Shown here: positions 8,640 through 17,414 of the stretch, in pieces
Numbering within the stretch: the first letter of the stretch is position 1
Layout of the letters: every line of letters starts with the position of its first letter
DNA from: an uncultured Oscillospiraceae bacterium
GTDB lineage: Bacteria; Bacillota; Clostridia; Oscillospirales; Oscillospiraceae
Reading direction: 5' to 3'
DNA length: 41,917 nucleotides
Assembly (NCBI GenBank): GCA_944385365.1
Contig: CALWWW010000020.1
Location: forward strand, 1-41,917
Notes under the pieces: generated by a model
What the model was told of the DNA's origin: nothing
Database searches by the model: none
Seen by the model: only the letters and a program-made list of their open reading frames with translations
Program-made: the position numbers and the translations under genes

Positions 8640-9215
8640 GCCTCCAACCCGCAAACATGGACGCACCACCAATAAAGAACGTAGGGCGGCACCTGTGTGT
8701 GCCGCCGCCGGTGCGGATTCGCCCAGGTGCCGCATAATCTGCCCAATGGTACCGCCGGGACGATGTGGACATCGTCCCCTACGAACACATACGGACTGCC
8801 GACATGGTTTGTAGGGCGGCACCTGTGTGTGCCGCCGCCGGCAGGCAGCTGCCATTTTCCACAGGCCGATTGGTTCCGCTGTGTAGGGCGGGGGCTTGCC
8901 CCCGCCGCCGTGCCGCACTGCCGACCACCACCGGCGTAGGGGCCGGCATCCCTGACGGCCCCGGATGGGGGGTTCAAAAAGGCCGCCGTCCGCCACCCCG
9001 TGAGGGGGTGGGGACGGCGGCCTTACGGCTGACGCCGTGGAGATTGCGCCATCTGCGGATGGCGCTTTGGGACGATTGGGGAGTTCGCGCCGTGCGCGGC
9101 GCGGGTATTTCGCCCGTTGCGGCGGGCGGGAGTTTCGCCCCGTGCGCGGGGCGACCGGGGGCGCTGCCCCCTGGACCCCTGCGATTTTTTGAAAAAAATC
9201 GAGTAAAACTTTTAT
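8640..9215. repeat. intergenic hairpin mosaic, block B
   Basis: No gene is supported in this 580-bp gap. From left to right: GGCGGCAC...GTGCCGCC hairpin (8685-8706) with an identical 31-bp copy at 8811-8841; GGGACGATG-TGGA-CATCGTCCC (about 8758-8779); GGCGGGGGC-TT-GCCCCCGCC (about 8887-8906); GGGGCCG...CGGCCCC (about 8940-8962); a long hairpin 8979-9024 (AAGGCCGCCGTCC...GGACGGCGGCCTT); a 20-nt TGCG-loop hairpin (9046-9065); three 18-nt TGCG-loop hairpins at 9086, 9111 and 9136 (exact 25-bp period); a GGGGGC-GCT-GCCCCC hairpin; and the T-rich hairpin 9182-9201, ending at the xdhC stop codon. Confidence 0.85.
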
Positions 9216-9220
9216 CTTTT

Positions 9221-9718
9221 TTACTCGGCGGGGAGCTCTTTACCGAGACGGCGGTACATGGTCTTTTTCACCGCCCGCAGGATATTCTGATATCCCGTAC
9301 AACGGCACAGGTGGCCCGACAGCAGCTTTCTCAATTCCTCGTCGCTGTACAGCTTGCCGCTCTCGAGGATCTCCACCGCCGTCATAATAAAGCCCGGCGT
9401 ACAGAAGCCGCACTGAATGGCCGCTTCATCCACAAAGGCCTGCTGAATATCGCTCAATTCGCCATTGGGCCCCAGCAGACTTTCCAGCGTCCGGACGTGC
9501 TTTCCGTCCGCCCAAACCGCCAGATAGATGCAGGAGTTGAAGCACTCGCCGTCAATGATGACGTTGCACGCGCCGCACTCGCCCACCTCGCAGCCCTTTT
9601 TCACCGAGGTCATCCGGTAGTCGTTGCGCAGCACGTCCGTCAGAGACGCCCGCACGTCCACCATGGTTTCCACGTCCTTGCCGTTGAGGTTCCAGTGGAT
9701 CAGCTTATATTGTGCCAT
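9221..9718 (-). CDS. xdhC: xanthine dehydrogenase iron-sulfur subunit
   Basis: A 165-residue electron-transfer subunit with two [2Fe-2S] clusters, passing electrons from the molybdenum centre to FAD. The plant-type cluster motif is GCEVGECGACNV with a fourth cysteine in GECFNSC; the second cluster is QCGFCTPGF plus GHLCRCTGYQN. The length matches stand-alone XdhC proteins (about 160). It overlaps the FAD-subunit gene by one base (TAATG). It is the last gene of the xdhABC operon, and a hairpin mosaic begins right after its stop. The substrate could be xanthine, hypoxanthine or a related N-heterocycle. Confidence 0.93.
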   Translation of the reverse strand: MAQYKLIHWNLNGKDVETMVDVRASLTDVLRNDYRMTSVKKGCEVGECGACNVIIDGECFNSCIYLAVWADGKHVRTLESLLGPNGELSDIQQAFVDEAAIQCGFCTPGFIMTAVEILESGKLYSDEELRKLLSGHLCRCTGYQNILRAVKKTMYRRLGKELPAE

Positions 9719-10599
9719 TACAACGCACCTCCCGCCAGTTCAATGGATTTCTGCAATGCCCGCTTGGCCAGTTCCACCGCGATATGCTGCCGGAAGGCTT
9801 TCGAGGCGCGCCAGCTGTCTCTGGGGTTGATATCCTCCAGAACCGCCTGGCCGAAGGCTTCCACCACCTCTGCTGAAACCGCTTTGCCCTTGGCCAGCGC
9901 TTCCGCCGTGGGGCAACGCATGGGCACCGGGCCTGCCACGCCGTAGGCAATGCGCACGTCCTCCATGGTCTTCTTGTCCGCTGACAGCTTCACATTGACC
10001 GAGCAGCCCGTGGTGGCGATATCCATGGCGTTGCGCATGGCGTATTTGATATAGTGGCCCTGGTAGCCCGCATAGGCTTCCTTGGGAATCAGAATGGCCG
10101 TCTGAATCTCGTCGGGGTGCAAATCCACCACACCGGCTTTAATATAGAAATCCCGGATGGGCAGACGGCGGACGCCCTCCTTGCCCGTCAGTTCCACAAT
10201 GGCATCCCAGGCCAGCAGCGTGGAAGCGGAATCGGCGGAGGTGACGCCGTTGCAGGTGTTGCCGCCGATGGTGCCGATGTTGCGGATCTGCGGGCCGCCC
10301 ACCTGGTCCACGGCTTCGCCCAGCACGTTGATGTGCTCCTGAATGATGGGGCTCTTGGTGATATGGGAAAAGCTGGTCAGAGAACCGATGCGGATGGTGC
10401 CGTCGTCCTCCAGCGCCACACCCCGGAGGGCGTCGATGCCGTAAATGCTGATGAGCTCACAGCCGGCCAGTTTGCCCTCGCGCATTTTAATGAGCACGTC
10501 GGAGCCGCCGGCAATGATATGGGCGTCCGGATGTTCCAGCCGCAGGGAGACGGCTTCCCCGACGCTCTGAGCTTCATAGAGCGCTTTGATATCGTACAT
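9718..10599 (-). CDS. xdhB: xanthine dehydrogenase FAD-binding subunit
   Basis: A 293-residue flavoprotein subunit, almost exactly the length of known XdhB. The FAD-binding motifs are IIAGGSDVLIKMR near residue 30 and the TIGGNTCNGVTSADSA segment near residue 110, followed by the CO-dehydrogenase-flavoprotein C-terminal domain. It accepts electrons from XdhC and passes them to the terminal acceptor (NAD or ferredoxin; not readable here). It starts 15 nt after the xdhA stop and overlaps xdhC by one base, so the three subunits are co-translated. Confidence 0.93.
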   Translation of the reverse strand: MYDIKALYEAQSVGEAVSLRLEHPDAHIIAGGSDVLIKMREGKLAGCELISIYGIDALRGVALEDDGTIRIGSLTSFSHITKSPIIQEHINVLGEAVDQVGGPQIRNIGTIGGNTCNGVTSADSASTLLAWDAIVELTGKEGVRRLPIRDFYIKAGVVDLHPDEIQTAILIPKEAYAGYQGHYIKYAMRNAMDIATTGCSVNVKLSADKKTMEDVRIAYGVAGPVPMRCPTAEALAKGKAVSAEVVEAFGQAVLEDINPRDSWRASKAFRQHIAVELAKRALQKSIELAGGAL

Positions 10600-10614
10600 G
10601 TGCAGGGGCCTCCT

Positions 10615-12897
10615 TTACAGCAGACCGGCTTCGGTGAAGCGGTCGAACAGAATGTGGGGCGTCACCGGGGCGCGGTCCACGGCCACGCCGGTGGCGTTGA
10701 GAATGGCGTTGCGGATGGCCGGCGCGCCGGAACAGGCCGGGGGTTCGCCCAGGGCTTTCGTGCCGTAGGGGCTGGTGGGCTCGGCGTTCTCCACAAAGCC
10801 CACCGTCAGGTCCGGATGGTCCATAAAGGTGGACAGCTTGTAGTCCAGCAGATTGTTGTTCAGGGGCTTGCCGGTCTTGGCGTCGAACTTCAATTCCTCG
10901 CTGAGTCCGTAGCCGATGGCCATGGACATGCCGCCATGGACCTGGGCCTCGGCCAGCTGGGGATTGATCAGGGTGCCGCAGTCGTGGACATTGACCAGGT
11001 TCAGCAGCTTGACCTTGCACAGGGGAATGTCCACTTCCACCTCGGCAAAGCTGCATCCGAAGGAATAGGCGTTGTTCTTGATCTGATAGGTGCTCTCCGC
11101 CGTGAGATGCTCGCTGTGCTCCAGGGAGTACAGGGCTTCCGTGGCCAGTTCGCCCAGGGTCATCAGCTCCCGACCGTCGGAGGTCCGGACGATCTTGCCG
11201 TCCCGGATATCCAGCAGGGAAACGTCCTGCCGGGTCAGCTCCTTGGCATAGCGGAGAATCCGCTCTTTCAGCAGCGTGGCCGTCTGCTTGATGGCGAAAC
11301 CGCCGATGTACGTTTGACGGGACGCATACGCGCCGGTGCCGAAGGGCGTCACGTCGGTGTCCTGGGTGGAAACCGGGTGGACGTCCTCCACGGGGATGCC
11401 CAAGGCCTCGGCGGCCATCTGGGCAAAGGCCGTGTCACAGCCCTGGCCGATTTCCGTTTCACCGGTCTGCATCTGGATGGAACCGTCCTGATTCAGCACC
11501 ATGCGGCAGGAGCTGGACTCCAGGGAGATGGGCCACACGGCGGTGTTGTACCAGAACAGGGCCATACCCACGCCGCGGCGGACGGGGCCGGTCTGGTTGG
11601 CGTATTCCTTCTGCTTGCGGCGGAAGTCGGAGAGAATGAGACCCTTGTCCATGACCTGATTGAAGGTGTCATAGTAGTTCTCGTTCTTGGAGAAACCGTC
11701 CACATAGCCCTGGGGCATGACGTGGGAGCGGCGGAAGTCGATGGGGTCGGCGCCGATGGCCTTGCACACGTCGTCGATGTGGGCTTCCCCGGCGAACATG
11801 GCCTGGGGGATGCCGTAGCCGCGCATGGCGCCGGCGGAGGGACGATTGGTGTAGACGGTGTAGGAATCACATTCCACATTGTCGCAGGGGTACAGCTGGG
11901 GGAACGCGTTCATGCCCTTGGCGTTGACGCCGTGGCCGTGGGAGGCATACGCGCCCTGGTTGGAGAAGCATTCCAGCTTCCGGGCGGCAAAGGTGCCGTC
12001 GGGCCGGACCCAGGAGATGATGTGGGAACGGATGGCGTGGCGGACGCGGTTGGAGACAAAGGTCTCCTCGCGGGAGCAGTCGATCTTGACGAGACGGCCG
12101 CCCAGCATATAGGACAGCCAGGCGCACAGGGGCTCATACAGGGCGTCCTGCTTGTTGCCGAAGCCGCCGCCGATGTAGGGCTTGATGACGCGGACCTTGC
12201 CCCAGGGGATTCCCAATGCCTGACCGACGACGCGGCGGACGATGTGGGGAATCTGGGTGGAGGAGGTGACGATGACGCGGCCCGCCTCCATCTGGGCGTA
12301 ACAGACGTGGTTTTCGATGTGGCAGTGCTGGACCGTGGGGGTGTCGTACCAGCCCTCGACCTTGATGAGGCCCGGCTCCTGAATGGCCTTTTCATAGTCG
12401 CCCTTGCGGACGCTGGTGTGGCCCAGGATGTTGCCGGGGAAATTCTCCTGAATCTGGGGGGCGTCGGGCTTCATGGCTTCCTGCACGTCCAGAACAAAGG
12501 GGAGTTCCTCGTATTCCACGCGAATGGCCCGTTCGGCCTGGGCGGCGGCCACTTCATTTTCAGCCACCACCACACAGACGTCGTCGCCGTAGTAGCGGAC
12601 GTGGCGGTTGAGCAGCAGACGGTCGGCCACATCCTGGTGATGGGGGTCGGTGGACCAGGGGTGACCGGCGGTGGGGAAGGGGACATTGGGAACGTCGAAG
12701 CAGGTAAAGACCTTCACAACGCCGGGGATAGCTTCGGCGGCGGCGGTATCGACGGATTTGACAAAGCCGTGGGCGATCTCGGAATGTTTGATCCGGGCCA
12801 CCAGCGCCGACTTGTCGCACAGATCGTCGGTGTACTTGGCGCGGCCGGTGGCCTTGTCGTAGGCATCGACGCGGGTGACAGATTTGCCTACTACCAT
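10615..12897 (-). CDS. xdhA: xanthine dehydrogenase molybdenum-binding subunit
   Basis: A 760-residue catalytic subunit holding the molybdopterin cofactor. It starts directly with the hammerhead domain (GKSVTRVDAYDKATGRAKYTDDL), so there is no fused iron-sulfur domain. Visible motifs: GGGFGNKQDA, SAGAMRGYGIPQA, GQGCDTAFAQMAAEALG, FGTGAYASRQTYIGGFA and the active-site glutamate in ALGEPPACSGAPA near the C-terminus. AAGGAGG precedes the start at 12897. First gene of xdhABC, divergent from the mocA-like gene, which supplies a modified cofactor in this enzyme family. Family members hydroxylate purines or other N-heterocycles, so the xanthine assignment is by family similarity. Confidence 0.92.
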   Translation of the reverse strand: MVVGKSVTRVDAYDKATGRAKYTDDLCDKSALVARIKHSEIAHGFVKSVDTAAAEAIPGVVKVFTCFDVPNVPFPTAGHPWSTDPHHQDVADRLLLNRHVRYYGDDVCVVVAENEVAAAQAERAIRVEYEELPFVLDVQEAMKPDAPQIQENFPGNILGHTSVRKGDYEKAIQEPGLIKVEGWYDTPTVQHCHIENHVCYAQMEAGRVIVTSSTQIPHIVRRVVGQALGIPWGKVRVIKPYIGGGFGNKQDALYEPLCAWLSYMLGGRLVKIDCSREETFVSNRVRHAIRSHIISWVRPDGTFAARKLECFSNQGAYASHGHGVNAKGMNAFPQLYPCDNVECDSYTVYTNRPSAGAMRGYGIPQAMFAGEAHIDDVCKAIGADPIDFRRSHVMPQGYVDGFSKNENYYDTFNQVMDKGLILSDFRRKQKEYANQTGPVRRGVGMALFWYNTAVWPISLESSSCRMVLNQDGSIQMQTGETEIGQGCDTAFAQMAAEALGIPVEDVHPVSTQDTDVTPFGTGAYASRQTYIGGFAIKQTATLLKERILRYAKELTRQDVSLLDIRDGKIVRTSDGRELMTLGELATEALYSLEHSEHLTAESTYQIKNNAYSFGCSFAEVEVDIPLCKVKLLNLVNVHDCGTLINPQLAEAQVHGGMSMAIGYGLSEELKFDAKTGKPLNNNLLDYKLSTFMDHPDLTVGFVENAEPTSPYGTKALGEPPACSGAPAIRNAILNATGVAVDRAPVTPHILFDRFTEAGLL

Positions 12898-12960
12898 GGG
12901 TTAGCCCTCCTTAATTGTAAATTGTATAAAAAGTGACAGGGTTTTACTTCTGTATTAAAA

Positions 12961-12969
12961 ATTATACCA
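12961..12969 (-). promoter_or_regulatory. extended -10 promoter of xdhABC
   Basis: On the minus strand TGG-TATAAT (12969-12961), an extended -10. The -35 position 17 bp upstream is only a T-run, fitting dependence on the extended -10 or on an activator. The start would be near 12954, giving a leader of about 57 nt. Confidence 0.6.
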
Positions 12970-13031
12970 TAGTTTTGAACCAGAAAAAAGGTACAGGGTA
13001 ATATTTTAAAAAGAATAATGGTGTCCTGCGG

Positions 13032-13060
13032 TTGCGGTGTATGGTTTTTTTGGATATACT
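13032..13060 (+). promoter_or_regulatory. candidate promoter of the mocA-like gene
   Basis: TTGCGG (13032-13037), 17 bp, TATACT (13055-13060). Transcription would begin around 13067, so the ATG codons at 13032 and 13041 fall inside the promoter. This supports the TTG start at 13083. Confidence 0.5.
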
Positions 13061-13082
13061 ACGGGCAAAGGAGGCGGTAGTT

Positions 13083-13667
13083 TTGGAACACTTGCGTGTG
13101 GGCTGTCTGCTGATGGCGGCGGGCAGCGGCAGCCGGTTCGGCGGCTGTAAATTGCAGGCGGAGCTGGATGGAAAAACGCTGCTGGAGCGGGCGTTGGAGA
13201 CGATTCCAGACGGGGTCTTTGAAAAAATTGTGGTGGTCACCTCGCCGGAGCTGGCCGGGCATGTGGAGGGATATCCGGCGGAGGTCTGTATCAATGACCG
13301 GCCGGAGGAGGGCTTGAGCCGCACGGTGCGTCTGGGTACGGAACAGCTGATGGATTGCGACGGAATTCTGTATCTGGTCAGTGACCAGCCGTTGTTGGTA
13401 CCCAGTACGGTGGGCCGGATTGTGTCGGCATGGCGGCAACAGCCGGAGCGCATCGCCGCCGCTTGTCATGGCGCACGGCGGGGAAATCCATGCTTGTTTC
13501 CCAAAAAACTGTATGAGGAATTGTGCAGCCTGACGGGGGATACCGGCGGCAGCGCTGTGATCAAGGCACACGAGACGTTGCTGCTGCCGGTGGAAACCGA
13601 CGAACGGGAGTTGACGGACGTGGATACGCCGGAGACGCTGCGCATCTTAGAAGAGGAAAAAAATTAA
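13083..13667 (+). CDS. mocA: MocA-like molybdenum cofactor cytidylyltransferase
   Basis: A 194-residue NTP-transferase that in this family links CTP to molybdopterin, giving the cytosine-dinucleotide cofactor used by xanthine-dehydrogenase-type enzymes. Evidence is the nucleotidyltransferase loop LMAAGSGSRFGGCKL at the N-terminus, the metal-site region LYLVSDQPLLV, GARRGNPCLFPKKL and the C-terminal DVDTPETL. I chose a TTG start at 13083 because AAAGGAGG ends 8 nt upstream and the upstream ATGs overlap the promoter; an ATG at 13032 would add 17 residues with no family similarity. It lies between two molybdenum hydroxylases, which supports the assignment. Its stop codon TAA forms the edge of the hairpin mosaic. 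Confidence 0.82.
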   Translation: MEHLRVGCLLMAAGSGSRFGGCKLQAELDGKTLLERALETIPDGVFEKIVVVTSPELAGHVEGYPAEVCINDRPEEGLSRTVRLGTEQLMDCDGILYLVSDQPLLVPSTVGRIVSAWRQQPERIAAACHGARRGNPCLFPKKLYEELCSLTGDTGGSAVIKAHETLLLPVETDERELTDVDTPETLRILEEEKN

Positions 13668-14475
13668 AAGTTTTACTCGATTTTTTTCAAAAAATCGCGG
13701 TTTCCAAAGGCAGAGCCTTTGGTCGCGTCTCGCAAGGCGCGAAATTCCCGCCCGCCGCAGCGGGCGAAATACCCGCTGGCCGCAGCCAGCGAAACACCCG
13801 CGCCGCGCACGGCGCGAAACCCCTTGTCGTCCGAAGCGCCATCCGCAGATGGCGCAACCCCCGGCCGCAGGCCATGGCCCCCGCCGCCACCCCTGTGGGG
13901 TGGACGGCGGGGGCCATTTTGCACGGTACCGGGTGCCGCTGTTGTCTGCATTGGAGCGCAATCGGAACCCTCTGCCGGCGGCGGCACACATAGGTGCAGC
14001 CCTACGAACACGGACGGGCTGCCGACATGGAGCGTAGGGCGGGACCTGCGTGTCCCGCCGCCGGTACAAGCCATCGATACCCGGTGTACCGATGGGTTCC
14101 ACTCCGTAGGGCGGGGGCTTGCCCCCGCCGCTGTGCCGCATTACCGATCACCACCGGCGTAGGGGCCGGCATCCCTGACGGCCCCGGATGGGGTGCGGTG
14201 TGGGCGCGTCAAGGATGCCGCGCCCTACGGTGGGGTGTACAAAAAGGCCGCCGTCCGCCACCCCGTGATGGGGTGGGGACGGCGGCCTTACGGCTTCGCC
14301 GTGGGGATTGCGCCATCTGCGGATGGCGCTTTGGGACGATGGGGGATTTCGCGCCGTGCGCGGCGCGGGTGTTTCGCCCGCTGCGGCGGGCGGGAATTTC
14401 GCTGGCTGCGGCCAGCGACCAAAGGCTCTGCCTTTGGAAACCGCGATTTTTTGAAAAAAATCGAGTAAAACTTTT
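13664..14475. repeat. intergenic hairpin mosaic, block C (two opposed arms)
   Basis: The 838-bp gap between convergent genes holds two arms of the same repeat in inverted orientation. Left arm, read from the mocA stop: AAAAGTTTTACTCG, T-rich hairpin, CAAAGGC-AGA-GCCTTTG-like hairpin, four 18-nt hairpins at 13724, 13749, 13774 and 13799, a 20-nt hairpin 13836-13855 and a long hairpin 13874-13917. Right arm, read from the opposite gene's stop: the same order with three 18-nt hairpins at 14400, 14375 and 14350, the 20-nt hairpin 14310-14329 and a long hairpin 14244-14289. The middle (about 13970-14235) holds GTAG-type hairpins. Reading frames in this block are not genes. Confidence 0.88.
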
Positions 14476-14505
14476 AATGTTTGGTGCTGTGCGGGACGGT
14501 GGCGC

Positions 14506-17058
14506 TTACTTCTTACGGGAATACGGCGTATTCTCCAAGGGCAGGGAGGTCCGGAACTGGCCGTCCAGTCGATAATACGCGTCGGCGATAGCCGGAGCCG
14601 TAGGAATAGACGTAATCTCACCGATACCAATAGCGCCCTTGGCCAGCTTCAGGCCCGGCTTTTCTACCAGAATGGCCTTGACCGTGGGAATCTTATCGGC
14701 TTTGAACAATCCCAGCGTACCGAACTTGGCCGTAGGACGGCAATCCACCACAGGGAACTGCTCCGTCAGTGCGAAGCCCAGGGACATGACCACGCCGCCC
14801 TCGATCTGGCCCTCGCAGGCCTTGGGGTTCACGGCTTTGCCCACGTCGTGGGCCGCAATGATGGCGTCCACCTTGCCGTCCTCTTTCAGCAGGCAAACCT
14901 GGGTGGCGTAGCCGTAGGCCACGTGGCTCACGGGGTTGGGCACGTCCGCGCCCAGGGGGTCCGTCTTGGCCAGGTACATGCCGAAATACTCCTTGCCGTT
15001 GAGGGCTTCCAACGGCTGATCGCCCAACGCTTCTTTCAGCTGCTTGGCCGCCCGCAGGCAGGCTTCACCGGTGACCAGCGTCTGACGGGAGCCGGAGGTG
15101 GTGCCGGAGTCGGGGGCGTTGAAGGTGCTGGCCCGCTCATAGACCACCTGATCCCGCCGCAGGCCGGTGGTATCACACACCATTTGCGTCAGAACGGTAC
15201 CCAGACCCTGGCCGATGCAGGACGCACCGGCATTGATGTGGACCTTGCCGTCGATGACGTTCAGCAGCACCCGGCCCGTATCGGGAATGCCCACGCCGAC
15301 ACCGGCGTTCTTCATGGCACAGGCGATACCGGCATAGGGCGTGCTCTCATAATAGGGCTTCACCGCCAGCAGCGTCTCCACCAGACCGGTGGACTCGTCC
15401 ACAATCTGGCCGTTGGGCAGCTCCTGGCCCGGCCGGATGGCGTTGCGGAACCGGATTTCCCAGGGGCTGATGCCCACCAGATCGGCCATTTTGTTCAGCA
15501 GGCTTTCGATGGCAAAGCAGGACTGGGTGACGCCGAAGCCGCGGAACGCGCCGGAGGGCGGGTTATTGGTATAGTAGGCGTAGCCGTCAATCTGGAAGTT
15601 CTGATAGTTGTAGGGACCGGCGGCGTGGGTGCAGGCGCGCTCCAGAACGGGGCCGCCCAGGGACGCATACGCGCCGGTATCGGCGATGATGTTGGCAGCC
15701 ACACCCTGAATGATGCCGTTTTCGTCGCAGCCCAAGGCAAATTCCATTTCCATGGGGTGGCGCTTGGGGTGAATCAGCAGGCTTTCCGCACGGGTCAGCT
15801 TCACCTTCACGGGCCGCTTGGTCAGATAGGCGACCAGAGCGGCATGGTGCTGAACCGTCACATCTTCCTTGCCGCCGAAGCCGCCGCCCACCAGGGCGTT
15901 CTGGACCTTCACCAGCTCGGCGGGCAGACCCAGCATCCGCATGGTCTCATGCTGGGTGTCGTAGACGCCCTGGTCGGTGGAAATGACCATGACGCCGTCG
16001 CCGTCGGGATAGGCCACGGCGCACTCCGGCTCCAGGAAGGCGTGTTCCGTGAACGGCGTGGAGAACCGCTCCGTCAGCACATACTTGGACTTGGCAATGG
16101 CAAACGCCGCGTTGCCGCGCTGGATGTGCTTGTGGGCCAGCAGATTGCCCTCCCGATGGACCAGGGGCGCGTCGGGAGCCATGGCCTCCTGGGGAGAGCG
16201 GACCATGGGCAGCTCTTCGTATTCAATCTTGACCAGCTTTTTCGCCTCTTGGAGAATCTCCTGGGTCTCGGCCGCCACAATGCAGATGGCGTCGCCCAAA
16301 TAGTGGGTGATATCGCCCACGGCGATCATGGTGTCCCAGTCGTGGACCAGATGGCCCACCTTGTTCATGCCGGGCACATCCGCGGCGGTGAACACGCCCA
16401 CCACACCGGGCAGGGCCTTGGCTTCCTCGGCGTCAATGGACAGGACGCGGGCTCTGGGGTAGGCGCTGCGGACGGCACTGGCATAGATCATGCCGTCCAG
16501 ATAGATGTCGTCAGGATACTGGCCGGTGCCCAGGACCTTTTCCGCCGCGTCCACGCGGTGGACGTGGCTGCCCACGTTCCAGTCGTCGGGGGCCTGGGGG
16601 ACAGAACCGTTGCGCAGATATTCGGCGGCCAGCAGAATGGCTTTGATGATCTTCACATAGCCCGTACAGCGGCAGATATTGGTACGGATGGCGAAGGCGG
16701 CTTCTTCCTCCGTGGGGTTGGGGTTGGAATCCAGCAGGGCCTTGGCGCTCATGACCATGCCGGGGATGCAGAAGCCGCACTGGACCGCGCCGGCCTCGGC
16801 AAAGGCGGCGGTGTAGACCTCTTTTTCAAAGGGGGAAAGACCCTCGACGGTGAGGACGTGCTTTCCCTCCAGCTTGGCGGTGGTGGGAACGCAGGCCCGG
16901 GTGGGCTTGCCGTCCACCAGAACGGTGCAGGTGCCGCAGGCGCCCTCGCTGCATCCGTCCTTGACGGACGTCAGGCGCAGCTCGTCCCGCAGAAAACGGA
17001 TGAGTTTTTCGTTGCCGGAGGCGTGGACCTCCGTGCCGTTGACAAAAAATGTTGCCAT
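14506..17058 (-). CDS. selenium-dependent-type xanthine dehydrogenase, fused iron-sulfur and molybdenum domains
   Basis: An 850-residue single-chain hydroxylase, the typical length for the selenium-dependent xanthine dehydrogenase family. Residues 1-160 hold two [2Fe-2S] clusters (C36, C41, C44, C56 in GCSEGACGTC...; C94, C97, C129, C131 in QCGFCIPG and ICRCTGY). The rest is the molybdopterin domain (GGGFGGKEDV, SGAFRGFGVTQS, ASCIGQGLGTVL, DSGTTSGSRQT, active-site glutamate in GIGEITSIPTAP). There is no FAD domain. The start at 17058 is preferred because GAGAGG lies 9 nt upstream; an ATG at 17067 directly abuts it. No selenium-delivery genes are in the window, so selenium use rests on family similarity. 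Confidence 0.87.
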   Translation of the reverse strand: MATFFVNGTEVHASGNEKLIRFLRDELRLTSVKDGCSEGACGTCTVLVDGKPTRACVPTTAKLEGKHVLTVEGLSPFEKEVYTAAFAEAGAVQCGFCIPGMVMSAKALLDSNPNPTEEEAAFAIRTNICRCTGYVKIIKAILLAAEYLRNGSVPQAPDDWNVGSHVHRVDAAEKVLGTGQYPDDIYLDGMIYASAVRSAYPRARVLSIDAEEAKALPGVVGVFTAADVPGMNKVGHLVHDWDTMIAVGDITHYLGDAICIVAAETQEILQEAKKLVKIEYEELPMVRSPQEAMAPDAPLVHREGNLLAHKHIQRGNAAFAIAKSKYVLTERFSTPFTEHAFLEPECAVAYPDGDGVMVISTDQGVYDTQHETMRMLGLPAELVKVQNALVGGGFGGKEDVTVQHHAALVAYLTKRPVKVKLTRAESLLIHPKRHPMEMEFALGCDENGIIQGVAANIIADTGAYASLGGPVLERACTHAAGPYNYQNFQIDGYAYYTNNPPSGAFRGFGVTQSCFAIESLLNKMADLVGISPWEIRFRNAIRPGQELPNGQIVDESTGLVETLLAVKPYYESTPYAGIACAMKNAGVGVGIPDTGRVLLNVIDGKVHINAGASCIGQGLGTVLTQMVCDTTGLRRDQVVYERASTFNAPDSGTTSGSRQTLVTGEACLRAAKQLKEALGDQPLEALNGKEYFGMYLAKTDPLGADVPNPVSHVAYGYATQVCLLKEDGKVDAIIAAHDVGKAVNPKACEGQIEGGVVMSLGFALTEQFPVVDCRPTAKFGTLGLFKADKIPTVKAILVEKPGLKLAKGAIGIGEITSIPTAPAIADAYYRLDGQFRTSLPLENTPYSRKK

Positions 17059-17143
17059 ATCAAACATCCTCTCAGGTACCCCCATGGGGGCGGTCTCATA
17101 GATCGTTGCGGATGCTAAAAAATTTTGTATTACCCTAAAAAAG

Positions 17144-17172
17144 ATTATATACCCTTTTTGCAAAAAAGGCAA
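17144..17172 (-). promoter_or_regulatory. sigma-A promoter of the fused xanthine dehydrogenase gene
   Basis: On the minus strand TTGCCT (17172-17167), 17 bp, TATAAT (17149-17144). The start near 17137 gives a leader of about 80 nt. The spacer contains TTTTTGCAAAAA, a small palindrome that may be a binding site or DNA-bending element. Confidence 0.7.
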
Positions 17173-17289
17173 GAGGGGGCGCTGTTTTTCGTCTGGAATT
17201 GTTAAAATAGTATGAATACTGCCAAACATATACAAATCGGTACGGCGGGAGCGATATTGTTTTATGGAAAATACCATGTGGGCAACCGC

Positions 17290-17318
17290 TTTACAGCAAA
17301 ATCAAAATGGATTATAAT
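17290..17318 (+). promoter_or_regulatory. strong sigma-A promoter of gapA
   Basis: TTTACA (17290-17295), 17 bp, TATAAT (17313-17318). The predicted start near 17325 leaves a leader of about 90 nt before the gene. Confidence 0.8.
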
Positions 17319-17328
17319 AATGGGGAAC

Positions 17329-17376
17329 GAAAAGTCTAACTTTCCTGAACATTTGGTGTGCAGAAGTAGTCTTTTC
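17329..17376 (+). promoter_or_regulatory. 5' leader hairpin of gapA mRNA
   Basis: GAAAAGTCTAACTT (17329-17342) pairs with AAGTAGTCTTTTC (17364-17376) with one mismatch/bulge, giving a stem of about 12 bp with a 21-nt loop. It begins within a few bases of the predicted transcript end, as do stabilising 5' hairpins on highly expressed mRNAs. No U-run follows, so it is not a terminator. Confidence 0.5.
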
Positions 17377-17414
17377 TGATCCAAGTGTATGTATTGAATT
17401 GGAGGAAGTTACAA

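Noticed and set aside
10054-12936. 960-codon plus-strand open frame opposite xdhB/xdhA
   Set aside because: Shadow of real genes with the same Gly/His/Val-rich composition; no ribosome site and no family resemblance.
13032-13082. ATG at 13032 as start of the mocA-like gene
   Set aside because: It lies in the -35 of the candidate promoter, and the added 17 residues precede the family's conserved start. The TTG at 13083 has a strong ribosome site.
13724-13816. Regular 25-bp repeats resembling a CRISPR array
   Set aside because: The period is too short, the constant part is a loop plus stem base, the variable part is self-complementary, and no cas genes are near.
13719-14575. Several overlapping frames with Arg/Pro/Ala-rich products across block C
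   Set aside because: They translate the hairpin repeats in various frames, and similar peptides arise in every block. Selection is visible on stem pairing, not on codons.
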